Assembly (NCBI RefSeq): GCF_950295315.1
Contig: NC_080171.1
Span: forward strand, 118,925,747 to 118,989,746
Direction of reading: 5' to 3'
Length of the DNA: 64,000 bases
Source of the DNA: Erinaceus europaeus
Lineage: Eukaryota > Chordata > Mammalia > Eulipotyphla > Erinaceidae
Of the stretch, positions 1 through 10,981 are shown one piece after another. The position numbers were made by a program, and so were the translations under genes. The notes beneath the pieces are model-generated. The model saw nothing but the letters and a program-made list of their open reading frames with translations, was not told the origin of the DNA and did no database searches. Numbering within the stretch: the first letter of the stretch is position 1; the number at the start of each line of letters is the position of its first letter.

Positions 1-242
1 GAAATGGACACTAGAGGCAAGGCCAGTTAATACTTTGGGACAAAGCTCAGATTTCAACAGATTCTTCCAGAATCCCAAGAAGGTAGAACATTTAACCAAT
101 AAATCCCCCCTCCACAGCATCAACCACTTACCTGGAAACATCCATCCAGTCAGGGTCCTTGTCCTTCTTAGAGCATGAGAACAACTTTGTCACAAAGACT
201 CATAGCATTGCCACAAGTAGGTGGGCCATAAGAACAGTATCA

Positions 243-553
243 CGGGGGAGTTGGGTGGTGGTGCAGCGGGTTAAGCGCACGTGGCGCCAAGCACAAGGAC
301 CGGCACAAGGATCCTGGTTCGAGCCCCCAGCTCCCCACCTGCAGGGGGGGGGTCGCTTCACAGGCAGTGAAGCAGGTCTGCAGGTGTCTATCTTTCTCTC
401 TCCTTCTCTGTCTTCCCTTCCTCTCTCCATTCCTCTCTGTTCTAACAATGACGACATCAATAACAACAACAATAACTACAACAACAATAAAGAAAAAACA
501 AGGGCAACAACAAAAAAAAGGGAAAATAAATAAATAAAATCTGTAAAAAAAAA
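243..553 (+). mobile_element. SINE-B
   Basis: Full head, B box GGTTCGAGCCC, CAA-rich tail. Target duplication AGAACAGTATCA at 231-242 and 554-565. It splits one copy of the 211-610 segment. Confidence 0.93.
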
Positions 554-1089
554 AGAACAGTATCATGGAACCTCAGGACAGTGCCATTTCTCTAGGTCAC
601 TGACAACGGCACATAGCTCAGCCTGAGACTTCAGCTCTACGCTCTGAGTTAAACACTTTTCTGTGGGTCAGAATGGGAAATTGACCATCATTTTCCCTCA
701 CGATAGAAAATGTGGGAGTGGGGGTCAACCAGATGAAGCAGGAAGTGCACTGCCTCCTCAGCTTACCTGTGAAGCTGGGGCTGTTTGGGTTACAGAGAAG
801 GTGGTGGAGACAGGCTGGGAGAAGACTCCTCCCGCCTCCCCATCTGCGGGAGCTGCATAGCCTGGACAATGTTCACGAGTAGCTCGATTCCACTGCGCAC
901 ATGTTCAGCCAGGCAGAAACCGCTGGGTCAGCTCTCACGCTAGACTCTACATGTGTGATCACTCACGGAACAGTGTCACAGTGTCTGCTCGCGGACTGGG
1001 AAGTATTTCCTTCCGCTGAGTGGTGAGGTTGGCATCCTCACTGATTTCACCCCCAACAGTACCATCTGGCTTGGTTTTTGTTTACTTCT

Positions 1090-1160
1090 TCTTCTTTCTT
1101 TCTTTCTTTTTCTCTTTCTTTCTTTTTCTCTTTCTTTCTTTCCTTCCTTCCTTCCTTCCT

Positions 1161-1219
<59 letters not shown>

Positions 1220-1237
1220 ATCTTCCTTTCTTTCTTT
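1090..1237 (+). repeat. (TTTC)n microsatellite
   Basis: About 150 bp of TTTC/TTCC units, nearly free of purines on this strand. Confidence 0.97.
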
Positions 1238-1320
1238 TTAATGCATATGCTAAGACCTTGCACACGAGCTATACTACTGCCCTGGACCAGTTTTTTCTTT
1301 ATTTGAGAAGAGTGGGAGAA

Positions 1321-1532
1321 GGGGCCAGGCGGTGGCATACCTAGTTAAATGCACACGTTGCAGTGTGCAAGGACCTGGGTTCAAGCCCCTGGTCCCCATG
1401 GGCAGGGGGAAAGCTTCACAAATGATGAAGCAGGGCTGCAGGTGTCTCTCTGTCTCTTTCCCTCTCTATCTCCCTCTCACCTCTCAATTTCTCTGTCTTT
1501 ATCCAACAAATAAATAAGTAAATAAATAAGAG
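1321..1532 (+). mobile_element. SINE-A
   Basis: Head GGGCCAGGCGGTGGCATACC, B box GGTTCAAGCCC, AATAAATAAG tail. It lies between two microsatellites. Confidence 0.92.
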
Positions 1533-1545
1533 AAGGGTGGGAGGA

Positions 1546-1548
<3 letters not shown>

Positions 1549-1606
<58 letters not shown>
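1549..1606 (+). repeat. (CA)n then (GA)n microsatellite
   Basis: About 21 CA units passing into about 8 GA units. Confidence 0.95.
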
Positions 1607-2274
1607 GAAATAGCACAGTGCCTTTCTGGAGTTGCCCTGGTGTCATCCAATGAGGCTCCTATGTGGTGTCAGGACTCAAAACCATGCTCGTGCATGACAA
1701 AGGTGCTCACTCTGTGAGGCTGGTGAGTGACCTACCTGGCCTCAGTGTGATGAAGTGGACATGGGAATTGCAAACCTTACTGTGGTATGGCACTCATGTG
1801 GATATGCATCAGGAGAGAATCCAGGGGTGCGTGGTAAAAGGGATCTGGTGATCCGTGGTAACAGGTGTGGGCCAGGGCAACGTGAGCACGTGTGATGTGG
1901 GGATGGGGTGGTGATTCACTGTGCAAGCAGGTGGGACTGTGAGCTTATCCATCTGTCTCCTGCTTCCATGGACGGGGCTTCAATGCCACAAGGACCACGT
2001 GATGAGGCTGCTATGCTGCATCGAAGCCAACACCGGAATCCAGGCAGTCTTGATGTTGGCCACAAGTAGGTCATCTCTAAGACCAGTATTATGGAGCCCC
2101 AGGGAAGTGCCTTTCGTCTAGGCCATTGACAACTTCGCATGGTTTACATGTGCTATCATAGATCTGTGCACACAGAAAGCCCTGACATCTCTCTCTTTCT
2201 GTTTCTTAGGACAGAAGTTGATGCAGAAGGCAGGTATATCCTAAAGCGAAAGGCCCAGATAAACACACGAACAG

Positions 2275-2452
2275 TAGTCATTCAAACGAGAGGAGATCTT
2301 AACCCCTGAAGTTCCAGAAAACCTAGGTTCAGTCTCTGGCACCGCCATACATCAGAGCTGAGCAGCACCCTGGGGTCTCTCTCTCCTTCTCCCTCTCCCT
2401 CTCCCTCCCCTTCTTTCTCATGGAAATAAATAAGCAAATTCTTTAAATAAGA
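2275..2452 (+). mobile_element. SINE-C, diverged
   Basis: GAGCTGAGCAGCACCCTGG core and the preceding GGTTCAGTCTC box; the head is eroded. Confidence 0.65.
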
Positions 2453-2500
2453 GGACTTGAATCAAGCTGTGGGATGCTTCTGAAAGAAAATGTCATTTGG

Positions 2501-2706
2501 GGGCTGGGTGTTGGCGCACCTGGTTGATCGTACATGTTACCATGCGCAAGGATCTGGGTTCGAGCCCCCAGCCCCACCTGCAGGAGGGAAAGCTTTGTGA
2601 GTGGTGAAACAGGGCTGCAGGTGTCTCTCTGTCCCTCTCTCTATCATCCCCTTCCCCCTCAATTTCTAGCTGTCTCTATCCAGTAAATAAAGATAATTAA
2701 AAAATA
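2501..2706 (+). mobile_element. SINE-A
   Basis: Head GGGCTGGGTGTTGGCGCACC, GGTTCGAGCCC, tail CCAGTAAATAAAGATAATTA. Confidence 0.93.
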
Positions 2707-2814
2707 TATATTTTAGTCTTTTCAGAAGATTATTGAGAACAATAAAATGAAACTTTCTTTTCCTAATGTGGTGCCATAGAGTGAACCCATCACCCTGCAC
2801 AGGCATGAAACTAC

Positions 2815-2965
2815 AAGACAGCCTGAACCATTTTTTCCATACTTCAGAGGGAGAGAAGAAGGGACAGAGAAGACACACCACAGCACTACTCTGCCATCCC
2901 TGGTGTTCCCATAGGGTGTAGGGATTCAAACCCAGGGCCTCATGGATTATCAGGCATGTGCCTTT
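2815..2965 (-). mobile_element. tRNA-like SINE, old
   Basis: On the minus strand, CCCTGGGTTTGAATCCCTAC resembles a B box. The family is not one of the four main ones. Confidence 0.4.
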
Positions 2966-3156
2966 CTTTAAAAAGTAACTGTTTACTGCTTATTCCAGTC
3001 TCCATAAGCCTTGAATCTCTTAGGCTCACAAGAACCAGTATTGCAGACAAGGACTATTGAAATCCAAAGTCCTCAAACAACCCCAGGTTCACAGGTACCC
3101 AACATTTATGTTGGCAAGTTGGTTGGGTCAAAGTCTAGAGCCCCTGCACTCATTAC

Positions 3157-4696
3157 CTCGATGGTCCCTGGTTCGGCTTTGACTGTTTCTCCCACGTGGC
3201 TCTCACAGTTCAGACTCGGGGGGCCATGGGGAGCTTGACTCCTCTCCTCCTTTAAGGCATGTTCTAATAGCTTCTTGTTGAGAATCCGGGCCACACTCTC
3301 TGCGAGCGTGTAGCCAGGGGGAGCAGACAAGTCCTGCCTCACAGGCGTGCCCTCTCCCCCTTCTTCTCTACACATCTCTGAGCCAACTCCAATGGGGCTG
3401 GGTGACCGTCCCCGGGAACTGGGGCAGGTTTCCAGGCCTGGGGTTAGCTCAGGCCGGGATTCTGCTGAGCGGGATCGGCTCCCAGCTCTCAGGCCCTTCT
3501 GGAAGGAGTCCTGTACCCCGGGGCTGTGATCGATGATGTTGAAGAGGCTGGAGAGGCCGTCGTTGATAGCTGTGTGCACGGGGCTCTCCCTTGTGGTGGT
3601 GGACCGGGCCCAGGCAGACTCACTACACCCCTTTTGGGCCAGTCCTGGGGAGGTCCTAATATTTGGCTGGTCAGCTTTGGGGAGGGGCTTCCTTTGCAGC
3701 TTGGGAGACCCATACTTGGGGGAGCAGCATGTGCGTTCAAACTTGGCCTGCACCTTCTCAATGGCGGGGGCCACCTGCCTGCTCCTAAGTCCACGGGAAG
3801 GAGACGACACGGGTGTGGCACCACCCCCTGCCTTTGGCGTGAGACACCTGTGGGGGCTGCTGGTGACGGTGCCGCCACGCAGGGCTTCTGTCTGCAGGCC
3901 GACGCTGATGGTCTGGGTGGTCTGTGTCCCCAGCGTGTGGGACCCATTGGTCTGGCAGGCCGTGTCCTTGACCTGAGGTTCGGGGGGACTGGAGCAGACG
4001 ACATTTCTGACAGAGAAGGCCACCTCCTTCATGTCATCGCTCAAGTTCTTGGACATCCCTAGGCTACGAAGCGGGGAGGCAAAGGCCAGGGGGGTGCAGA
4101 GGGAGCTGTCAAGCGGGCGGAGCCCTCCGTCCATGTAGTCCCGGGGATGTCTGGAGGGGGTGCAGGGCCACCGGGCAAGTACGTGCTCTGAGGTGCCCCC
4201 GTTTGCATCTCCTGTGCTTCCCCTGGCTCTGCTTGTGGAGAAAGAGCACTCGGGGTCTGGCCGGCCCTTGACCTCGCTGCCCGCCGCCATGACGCTGTCC
4301 ATTCTTCGCACGGCGGGTGGGCTGTGCAACACCCTCAGCCCTGCTGGCTCTGCCCAGATGTGGCTCCTCAAGGACTGTTTCTGGCAGTGCTCTGGGCTGG
4401 TCATGGTGTCTGTGGTCATGGTGACGCTCGTGGTTAGGTACCAGGAAGAGTCCGCAAAAGGCTCGCCGCTGGCCTCTTTCCCTGCCCTCTCCCCCTCCAT
4501 CCTCTCTGCCCAGGGGTCTGGGGGCCTCTCATCCCAGCTCTTGCTGTTGAACTCCTCTATGTACTTCAAGTCATCAGGCGACAGGGGAGGCGTCACATCC
4601 TCTCTGCTGCCTGCAGCAGGCAGGCCTTTCTCCGGCAGGAATGGAGAGACGTCCATCAGGCGCTGGAACTCAGACATTGAGGATACAGACACGGCC
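3157..4696 (-). CDS. MTCL1: MTCL1 large C-terminal exon with microtubule-binding region
   Basis: A 1,540-nt exon: one base completing Arg, then 513 codons. The start [20 protein letters not shown] precedes [17 protein letters not shown]. Mid-exon are [20 protein letters not shown] and [19 protein letters not shown] basic block follows ([20 protein letters not shown], then [20 protein letters not shown]), and the exon closes with [16 protein letters not shown] and [20 protein letters not shown]. The C-terminal part of MTCL1 is known to bind and stabilise microtubules; the basic block lies there. Acceptor TTCCCCAG|GGC, donor GAG|GTAATG. Human continues with a short terminal exon; here the frame, if not spliced, reads 16 more codons and stops at 3106. 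Confidence 0.96.
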
Positions 4697-5082
4697 CTGG
4701 GGAAAGAGAGAGACGACATCAGCCATCAGAAGGGAGGGGCCTGCCCACCTGCCACCTCTGTAAGCCCATGCAGCCTGGCCTCCCTTTATGAGAAGCACCT
4801 GCTGCCTGTCTCTCTCCACCACACTCATTCTAGCACTCTGCGCTGCCTGATGTGCCCTGAACTTAAGCTGGCTCTGTGCATGATGTTCCATGGATTTGGG
4901 AGGCTCTGGACATGTCTGAAGAGGCTTGCAGTGCTGAGAGTCTGATACAGGCCTCAAATACTGTAGGAGCAAATGGAACGTAGGACCACAGGTCATGCTA
5001 ACTGTTGGTCTGCTTCTAATTCTGCTTCTCAGACCCCTTCTGTTTTGATCATCACATTAGGTTCATTTGCAATGCTTAATGC

Positions 5083-5408
5083 TGTGGTCTATTTACATAA
5101 TCACTGCTTTACCTGAGACCAGCCCTGTCTATAGGACATTGGTTTAATCCCCACTGGTTAGATGCAAGCTTGATACTTCTGAGCGCTCCAGCTTTCTCCT
5201 TCTCCCCAACCCCTATTCTACATACTTCCTCTTCTGACCTGACACTTCCGCCTCAGGAGATATAAAGGACAGGATTTTCTAATGAATACAGATTAGATTG
5301 ATTGTACTGCGTTCCTGCTCATCAATAAAGACTGAACTGTGTTCCCAGCTCAGCCATGAGTCCCTGGTCGTCTGTCTCCCGCTCGAGAAGCCAGCCTGGC
5401 AGCTAACA
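5083..5408 (+). mobile_element. LTR-like block (possible solo LTR)
   Basis: Starts TGTGG and ends CTAACA, with a TATA-like ATATAAAGG near 5261 and AATAAAGACTGAACTG near 5325, followed by a U5-like CT-rich end (CCTGGTCGTCTGTCTCCCGC). The order of promoter, poly(A) signal and end fits an endogenous retrovirus LTR. No internal retroviral sequence and no clear target duplication were seen. Confidence 0.5.
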
Positions 5409-5598
5409 AAGCTTGCAGCCCACCTGGTTGAGCACACATGTTGCAATGACAAAGACCCAGGTTCATGCCCCGGGTCCCCACCTGCAGGGGGAAAGCTTTG
5501 CGAATGGTGAAGCAGGGCTGCAGGTGTCTCTCTGTCTCTCTTCTTCTCTCTCTCCCCATTCTCTCTTAATTTATGTCTCTATCAGATAAATTAAAAAA
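5409..5598 (+). mobile_element. SINE-A, head damaged
   Basis: The body from CCACCTGGTTGAGCACACAT onward is intact; the first bases are replaced where it meets the LTR-like block. Confidence 0.85.
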
Positions 5599-5611
5599 GG
5601 GAAACAGTGGG

Positions 5612-5725
5612 AATAGATATTATAACGGTTATGCAAAGAGATTCTCATGCCTGAGGCTCCAAAGTCCCAGGTTCACTCCCCCGTACCGCCATAAGCCAGA
5701 GCTGAGCTGGTGGGTGTTTGACTCC
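5612..5725 (+). mobile_element. SINE-C
   Basis: TATAACGGTTATGCAAAGAG head, GGTTCACTCCC box and CATAAGCCAGAGCTGAGCTG core. Confidence 0.85.
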
Positions 5726-5884
5726 TCACCTACAGTGAGCCCCCTGAGTTGCAGGCAATACAGTAGGAGCCCAAGCTGCAGACAGAAATAGCACCATCCC
5801 GGTCCCAAACTAAGTCATGGTGGTGTGATAGCAAAACATCACAACTAAATAGCTATTACCTGCCTTTTCCTTTCTTACTTTTTT

Positions 5885-6027
5885 TTTCCTTAGATAAGTT
5901 TTTTTTTTTTTTATGAGAAAGGAAGAGAGAGCCAGATCATCCCTCTGGCACATGCTATGCCAGGTACTGAGCTTGGGATCTCATGCTCGAGATTCCAACA
6001 CTTGTGCCGCCTTCAAGGTTGCAATCT
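5885..6027 (-). mobile_element. tRNA-like SINE of another family
   Basis: T-run at the left, then a reverse tRNA-like end (GGAATCTCGAGCATGAGATC on the minus strand). A related copy is at 61262-61430. Confidence 0.5.
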
Positions 6028-6149
6028 GGTCTTTTTCAACCATTAGCATCAGCCTCTGTGGGTGCCACATACCCTCTACCTTCAGAGACCAAGTGGAAAA
6101 TGTAGGGGGAAAAACAGGAAGGGGAAGTAATCAGGTTGGCAAATAGCCT

Positions 6150-6382
6150 AATGGTGCCGTTTTTTCCCATTTTATTGGGTAGGACAGAGAGAAACTGAGA
6201 GGGAAGGAGGAGACAGGGAGAGAGAGAGGAGAGAGAAAAATAAGACACCTGCAGTCCTGCTTCACCACTTGTGGAACATTCCCGCTACAGGTGGGGAGGA
6301 GGGGGAGGTTAAGGGCTCGAACCCAGATCCTTGCGCTTAGAACTATGGTGCGCTTAACTGGGTGCGCCTCTACCTGGCCTCC
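6150..6382 (-). mobile_element. SINE-A, CCCAGTTAAG-head variant
   Basis: Reads on the minus strand from GGCCAGGTAGAGGCGCACCC; the (GA)-rich middle is expanded. Confidence 0.9.
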
Positions 6383-6419
6383 TAAATTCAATGGGCACAA
6401 AATCATTAATGTTACTTAC

Positions 6420-6451
6420 CGCTGAAGATTTCCCTTGTGATTTTCTTCTTC
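6420..6451 (-). CDS. MTCL1: MTCL1 microexon (EEENHKGNLQ + split Arg)
   Basis: A 32-nt exon: acceptor TTTATAG|GAA, donor CAGCG|GTAAGT. It encodes EEENHKGNLQ and the first two bases of an Arg codon completed by the first base at 4696. The ten residues match human MTCL1. The length is not a multiple of three, so skipping would shift the frame of the large C-terminal exon and give a stop after eight codons. Confidence 0.92.
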
Positions 6452-7671
6452 CTATAAAAAGAAATATTTGTCTGAATCAGTTGACTTTGGTCGCTCAGGG
6501 GCTTCATTCAATGTACCACATGATCAGCTTTGCTCTTCTTTCCTTATAAACCAAGGAGAGACCAAGCTTTGGCCAGATGTGAACCTAAGCTCTTTCAAAG
6601 TCAATAATAAAACCAGAACCCACAGCATGATGAGGGGGTTGGAGCTTTTATAGTCCACACGCAGGAGCCTATGTGAGTAAGAAAAACCAGCCATAAACAT
6701 TGTCACAGAGGAAATGGCTCTGTGCTTCCTCAAATGATCTGACTACATGAATTTCAGAGCCAGCTCGTTATCACCTGGACAAGATAAGTATGCGTCAAGT
6801 GTAATTTCCCCATATTTTGGCGTTATTGGGTAGGAAGCTTCTATGAAATGTTTGCAACAGGTTACATGACCGGCACAACCTTCACCCACTTCATCCAGCC
6901 CTCACACTCTTGAAGACCTTAAAGACCTTCAGGAATTCATCTCAAAAAGTAAAAAAACTATGAGGATGGGTCTTAACCAGAGTTACTGTGATGGTCTTTT
7001 CATAGTGTATGTATATACTCAATCATTACGCAAAATACTAGAAACATAGGTAGTAGGTCAGTAAAAATGCTTTTAAATAGCAGGTAATATGATTGTCAAG
7101 TTGATTCATAAGTTAATGATTCCTAACATTGGGTCTTAAAATCCAATTTCCTAACATTGTTTACTATGGAAATCTTAGCATGCAGCTTAGCTGACCAAAT
7201 TTATGTAAGGTTGTTCCGACATTTGCACAGAATAAAACATCTGTAATGTATCACTGCTTAGTGGCATGTGCTATTCTAAATGTTAGTCATTTATTTAAAA
7301 CTGAAACTTTTCTGGCTGTTAATACGTTTTCTAGAATAAGAATGCTATAATTTTTTTAAGCAAAGTTGAAAATCAACACTTCCCAGAATGAGCCATTTCC
7401 TTCTGTGTGTTCTGCTGGTCACTCCCATTTGAAGCCTTTCCTCTTCTACTGGATAGGAATGCTGTATTATTGCAAACTCAAGCCAAGGTTACAAAGTGAG
7501 AGTCTGGGGTCAGGACCACTAAGCAAAGCTCTTGGCATGAAGGTTTCAACTTGACTCAATTCAAATGCTGGGCTACACCAAACCCTGGAGCCCCTCAGTG
7601 CTTTGGCTAGTCTTCCCATAATCCCTCAGTTCCACGGCAGTTGGAAATTGGGCATGGAAAAATGGGCCAAC
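6452..7671 (-). other. MTCL1: MTCL1 intron before microexon
   Basis: 1,220 bp, AT-rich, with no SINE, LINE end or long microsatellite recognised. It starts from the weak GTTGGC donor; the first 99 bases stay open in frame. Confidence 0.85.
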
Positions 7672-7968
7672 CTCAGGGAGACAGTTCCTAAACTCCATCT
7701 GGGGTCCTGGGGTCGCAGACTCCTCTGGTTCGTCATCCAGAGACAGGGCGTCCAAATAGAGGTTCTCCCGGGCAGAGCACCTGTCTGATTCCTTCAACTT
7801 GGACAGTGGCCGCTCTTCGAATGGGACAGAGTCCCTGTCCGAGCTGGGCCACATCCCCAAAGGACGGGACACTCGAGGGTTTCCCGGGTGGGCAAAGGGG
7901 CGGATGTTGCCTTCTTTTTGATCACAGAGAAAACTGCCGTTTCTTCGGGGACTGTTTTCTTTCTGTAA
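7672..7968 (-). CDS. MTCL1: MTCL1 exon, [11 protein letters not shown] / [14 protein letters not shown] region
   Basis: Ninety-nine codons (297 nt, phase 0-0), from [20 protein letters not shown] through [20 protein letters not shown] and [16 protein letters not shown] to FRNCLPE. It is largely disordered, with Ser- and Arg-rich patches that look like kinase sites. Acceptor CTCTCAAG|TTA. The donor GAG|GTTGGC is weak; it was chosen because the following microexon restores the human LPE-EEENHKGNLQR order. Without splicing the frame runs 33 more codons to a stop at 7573. Confidence 0.9.
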
Positions 7969-8304
7969 CTTGAGAGTTTTAAAAAGGAAAACAATTAAGC
8001 TTCATTTATTTATTTATTTGGTCAGTGACAAACCCCAAGACTACATTCCCCACGATTTAGAATTACATATACTCCATCTTAAGAGAGGTAAATGCTCTTG
8101 AAGTTCTGACCTTCATTTCAAAATGTAATAATACTAAAAATACTTTTTAAGTATTATTCATAGTCCTATCTGGACAGAAGACCATACACAAGTGAGCTCC
8201 TTCAGATGAGAATACAGACATTGTATTTGATTAAGAATTGCATTCATGGGAAATGATAACTTTATTTTTAAAAATTAACATTTTAAAAACATTTTTTCTT
8301 TTTA

Positions 8305-8566
8305 AAAAATATGTATTTATTTCCTTTTTGTTGCCCTTGTTGTTTTTATTGTTGATATTGTCATTGTTGGATAGGACAGAGAGAAATGGAGAGAGGAGGG
8401 GAAGTCAGAGATGGGGAGAGAAAGACAGACACCTGCAGACCTGCTTCACTGCTTATGAAGCGACTCCCCTGCAGGTGGGGAGCCGGGGGCTCGGACGGGG
8501 ATTTTTACACCGGTCCTTGCACTTTGCGCCACCGGCGCTTAACCCGCTGTGCTACTGCCCGACTCC
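8305..8566 (-). mobile_element. SINE-B
   Basis: Starts on the minus strand with GGAGTCGGGCAGTAGCACAG; short form without the 3' module. Confidence 0.93.
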
Positions 8567-9151
8567 TGCTATATATATATGTATGTATTTTTTTTTTCTT
8601 TTTTAAAATCTGGGACAGAACTTTTCTTCCTGTTGAGGAGAGGACCGTAGCACCCAAGCAGGGGCCAAGTGAGCAGCTCTTGTAAATGAATGAAACCGTG
8701 GACTTCCCTCAAGCCTGTCTCAGTCCTTCGGGCCTGTGGCATGCAGACAAATAAATGTTGTCTATTCACAGCCATAAAATGAAGGGAGGGAACTGATGTG
8801 AAATCACGGAGTCAGGAAATAGTGTGCTGGGTGGGTGGAGGCTCTCTCCTCGAGCTGTCCCAGGGAAGTGTGTTCCCTTAACTTTCTCGAACTTTCCTTA
8901 TTGCCTTCACTTCGAAACTGGCCCAGAAAACATAGTTGAGAGTGGGGAGCTCTCCACTTACATGTCTTTTATTGGATGACATGCTCATGCATGCTACCAC
9001 ATGAGTTGTTCCTTTTAAACAAGTTAATTATCTGAATGACTAAAGTGACATTTAGATTTGACCTGAATGTGTGGCAGAAGAAAAAGGTTTTTAGTCTTCA
9101 AGTACTGAGATAATGCCAAGAAACTCTCAAGTTCCCTTAGAAGCATACTCA

Positions 9152-9368
9152 CTGGGGCCGGTGGTGGCGCACCTGGTTGAGCACACACGTTACAACGCGC
9201 AAGGACCCAGTTTGAGCCCCTAGTCCCCACCTGAAGGGGGAAACCTTTGTGAGTGGTGAAGCAGGGCTGCAGGTGTCCCTCTGTCTCTATCTCCCCTTTA
9301 CTCTTGATTTCTGGCTGTGTCTATCCAACATATAAATCAAGAAAATGCCAAAAAAAAAATTTTTTTAA
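9152..9368 (+). mobile_element. SINE-A
   Basis: Head GGGGCCGGTGGTGGCGCACC; the tail runs into an A/T homopolymer. Confidence 0.93.
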
Positions 9369-10239
9369 AAGAGAAGCATATTAATTCATTTTATTCAGAA
9401 AGAATCCTTTACAAACTATCCCTCTGTGTCTTAACATGTCTCCATCCACAAGTTGGATATAAATGTGGCCTGTATGTCTAAGAGAATAAAATCACGTGAA
9501 GCACTGGGGATAAAGGACTTAGACTCATTTTTAGGAATTTCTGAAAAGGCAAGATCAACATCTCACACTGTTATCTCATCACTGAGAGAGATGAAGAGCC
9601 AAAGCTGGTGTCGGAAGCAGGATCCCTGTTGAACTTGGGCTCCAATAAACTCCTGTAGGCTTCAACTCAGTGCTCACCCCTGCTCTCTCCTCCTCCTCCT
9701 CCTCCTCCAATGACACACTTCTTCACAGCTCTTTTCAATATGCAGCTTTCTTTTCTTTTTTGAAGGAAAGCTTTTCATTACGCTCATCTAATACATGTCA
9801 GTGCAATTCAGTTTCAACATATGATCCTCTACAAACTATTCAGGGCGAGAAATTAAAATGCAAGAATCACATTTGAAGCTGTGAATGTGCCCTAAGAACG
9901 TGAGAGAAGAATGACTGCAGCGGACAGCTATGGACAAGAGCTTCAACCGCAGTCAAGTGGGGTTTCAAAAATAAACCAGGAGCCATGTGTGCCTTCCAAA
10001 GCTGCTAAGGATTAAGTTGCCCTAAAAAAAAAAAAATGCACTGGGATGATTTTCCCGGGAGGAGTCTACTGCTGCCGATGTCTCTGGGGTGTGGTGATAT
10101 GATAGAAAGACGGGCCTTTAAAAGGACAGAGTTTCCTAGGAGGCCGCTTCACGCTAGGCATCATCAGTTCATATTGTACTTTGGATCTTCTGCTAGGACA
10201 AACTGTAGTACAAACTAAAATGTTCAAGATTTACCCGTC

Positions 10240-10545
10240 AGGGGGCCGGGCAGCGGCACACCCAGTTAAGTGTACACAGTACCAAGCACAAGGACTCTGG
10301 GTTCGAGCCCCCGACTGCCCATCTGCTGGGAGGACACTTTATGAGTGATGAAGCAGGTCTGCAGGTGGCCATCTCTCTCCCTTTTTATCTCCCTCTCCCC
10401 TCTCAACTTCTCTCTGTCCTGTCCAATAAAATGGAAAAAATGGCCACCAGGAGCAGTAGATTCGTAGTGCCAGCACCAAACCCCAGTGATAACCCTGAGG
10501 CAAAAATAAATAAAATAAATAAATAAATAAATGAATAAATAAATA
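10240..10545 (+). mobile_element. SINE-A variant (CCCAGTTAAG head) with 3' module
   Basis: The head is joined to the 60-nt module (10444-10503) otherwise found on SINE-B, then an (AATA)n tail. Confidence 0.9.
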
Positions 10546-10769
10546 ACCCTTCAAATAATACAAGAAACAATAAATCCTCACAAGTTGTCACCCGACTTGA
10601 ACTGGCCAAAAGAAACATGGTTATTTCATGAAGATGTTTTGAAAGAAGGGTGTTTTGTGTTGCAAAGCTAAGTGATTTAAGGAAGTTTCTGAATCGAGTG
10701 AGAGTTTTCCTTACACTCTTCAGCCACCTGCATGGAAATAGTTCTAAGGAGAAATGGAGTATAAGTTCT

Positions 10770-10981
10770 AATAATTTTTTAATATTTATTTATTTAATGA
10801 ATAGAGACAGCCAGAAATCAGATGAAAGGGGTGATAGAGAGGGAGAGAGACAGAGACGCTGGCAACACTGCTTCACCACTCGCAAAGCGTTCCCACTGAA
10901 GGTGGGGACCAGGGGCTCGAACCCAGGTCCTTGCACATTATAACATGTGTGTTCAACCAGGTGCGCCACCACCCAGCCCCC
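10770..10981 (-). mobile_element. SINE-A
   Basis: Complete on the minus strand, from GGGGGCTGGGTGGTGGCGCA to the TTTAATATTTATTT tail complement. Confidence 0.92.

Larger units (their letters stand above)
1..3156 (-). other. MTCL1: MTCL1 last intron or 3' flank
   Basis: SINEs, a (TTTC)n tract, a (CA)n tract and two diverged copies of a non-SINE segment (211-610 and 2060-2138). No exon matching the human C-terminus (NQTVLLTAPWGL) was identified with a good acceptor. It is unknown whether the gene ends here or beyond position 1. Confidence 0.65.
4697..6419 (-). other. MTCL1: MTCL1 intron after microexon
   Basis: It holds an LTR-like block at 5083-5408, SINE-A and SINE-C copies, a further tRNA-like SINE and a minus SINE-A. 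The sequence at 4700-5080 has no recognised repeat. Confidence 0.85.

Noticed and set aside
143..180. Minus-strand segment reading KKDKDPDWMDVS before a strong donor (CAG|GTAAGTGG)
   Set aside because: No pyrimidine tract at the acceptor, only 12 codons, and no match to MTCL1 as I recall it; left as unproven.
200..566. Open frames within SINE copies here and throughout the window
   Set aside because: The same translations recur in every SINE-A or SINE-B copy, so they are repeat-derived, not genes.
560..612. Minus-strand NGTVL reading as the missing MTCL1 terminal exon
   Set aside because: Resemblance to NQTVLL is five residues, there is no pyrimidine tract and no stop at the expected place.
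3489..4062. Open frames overlapping the C-terminal exon on both strands
   Set aside because: No similarity to any protein I know; explained by high GC in the true exon.
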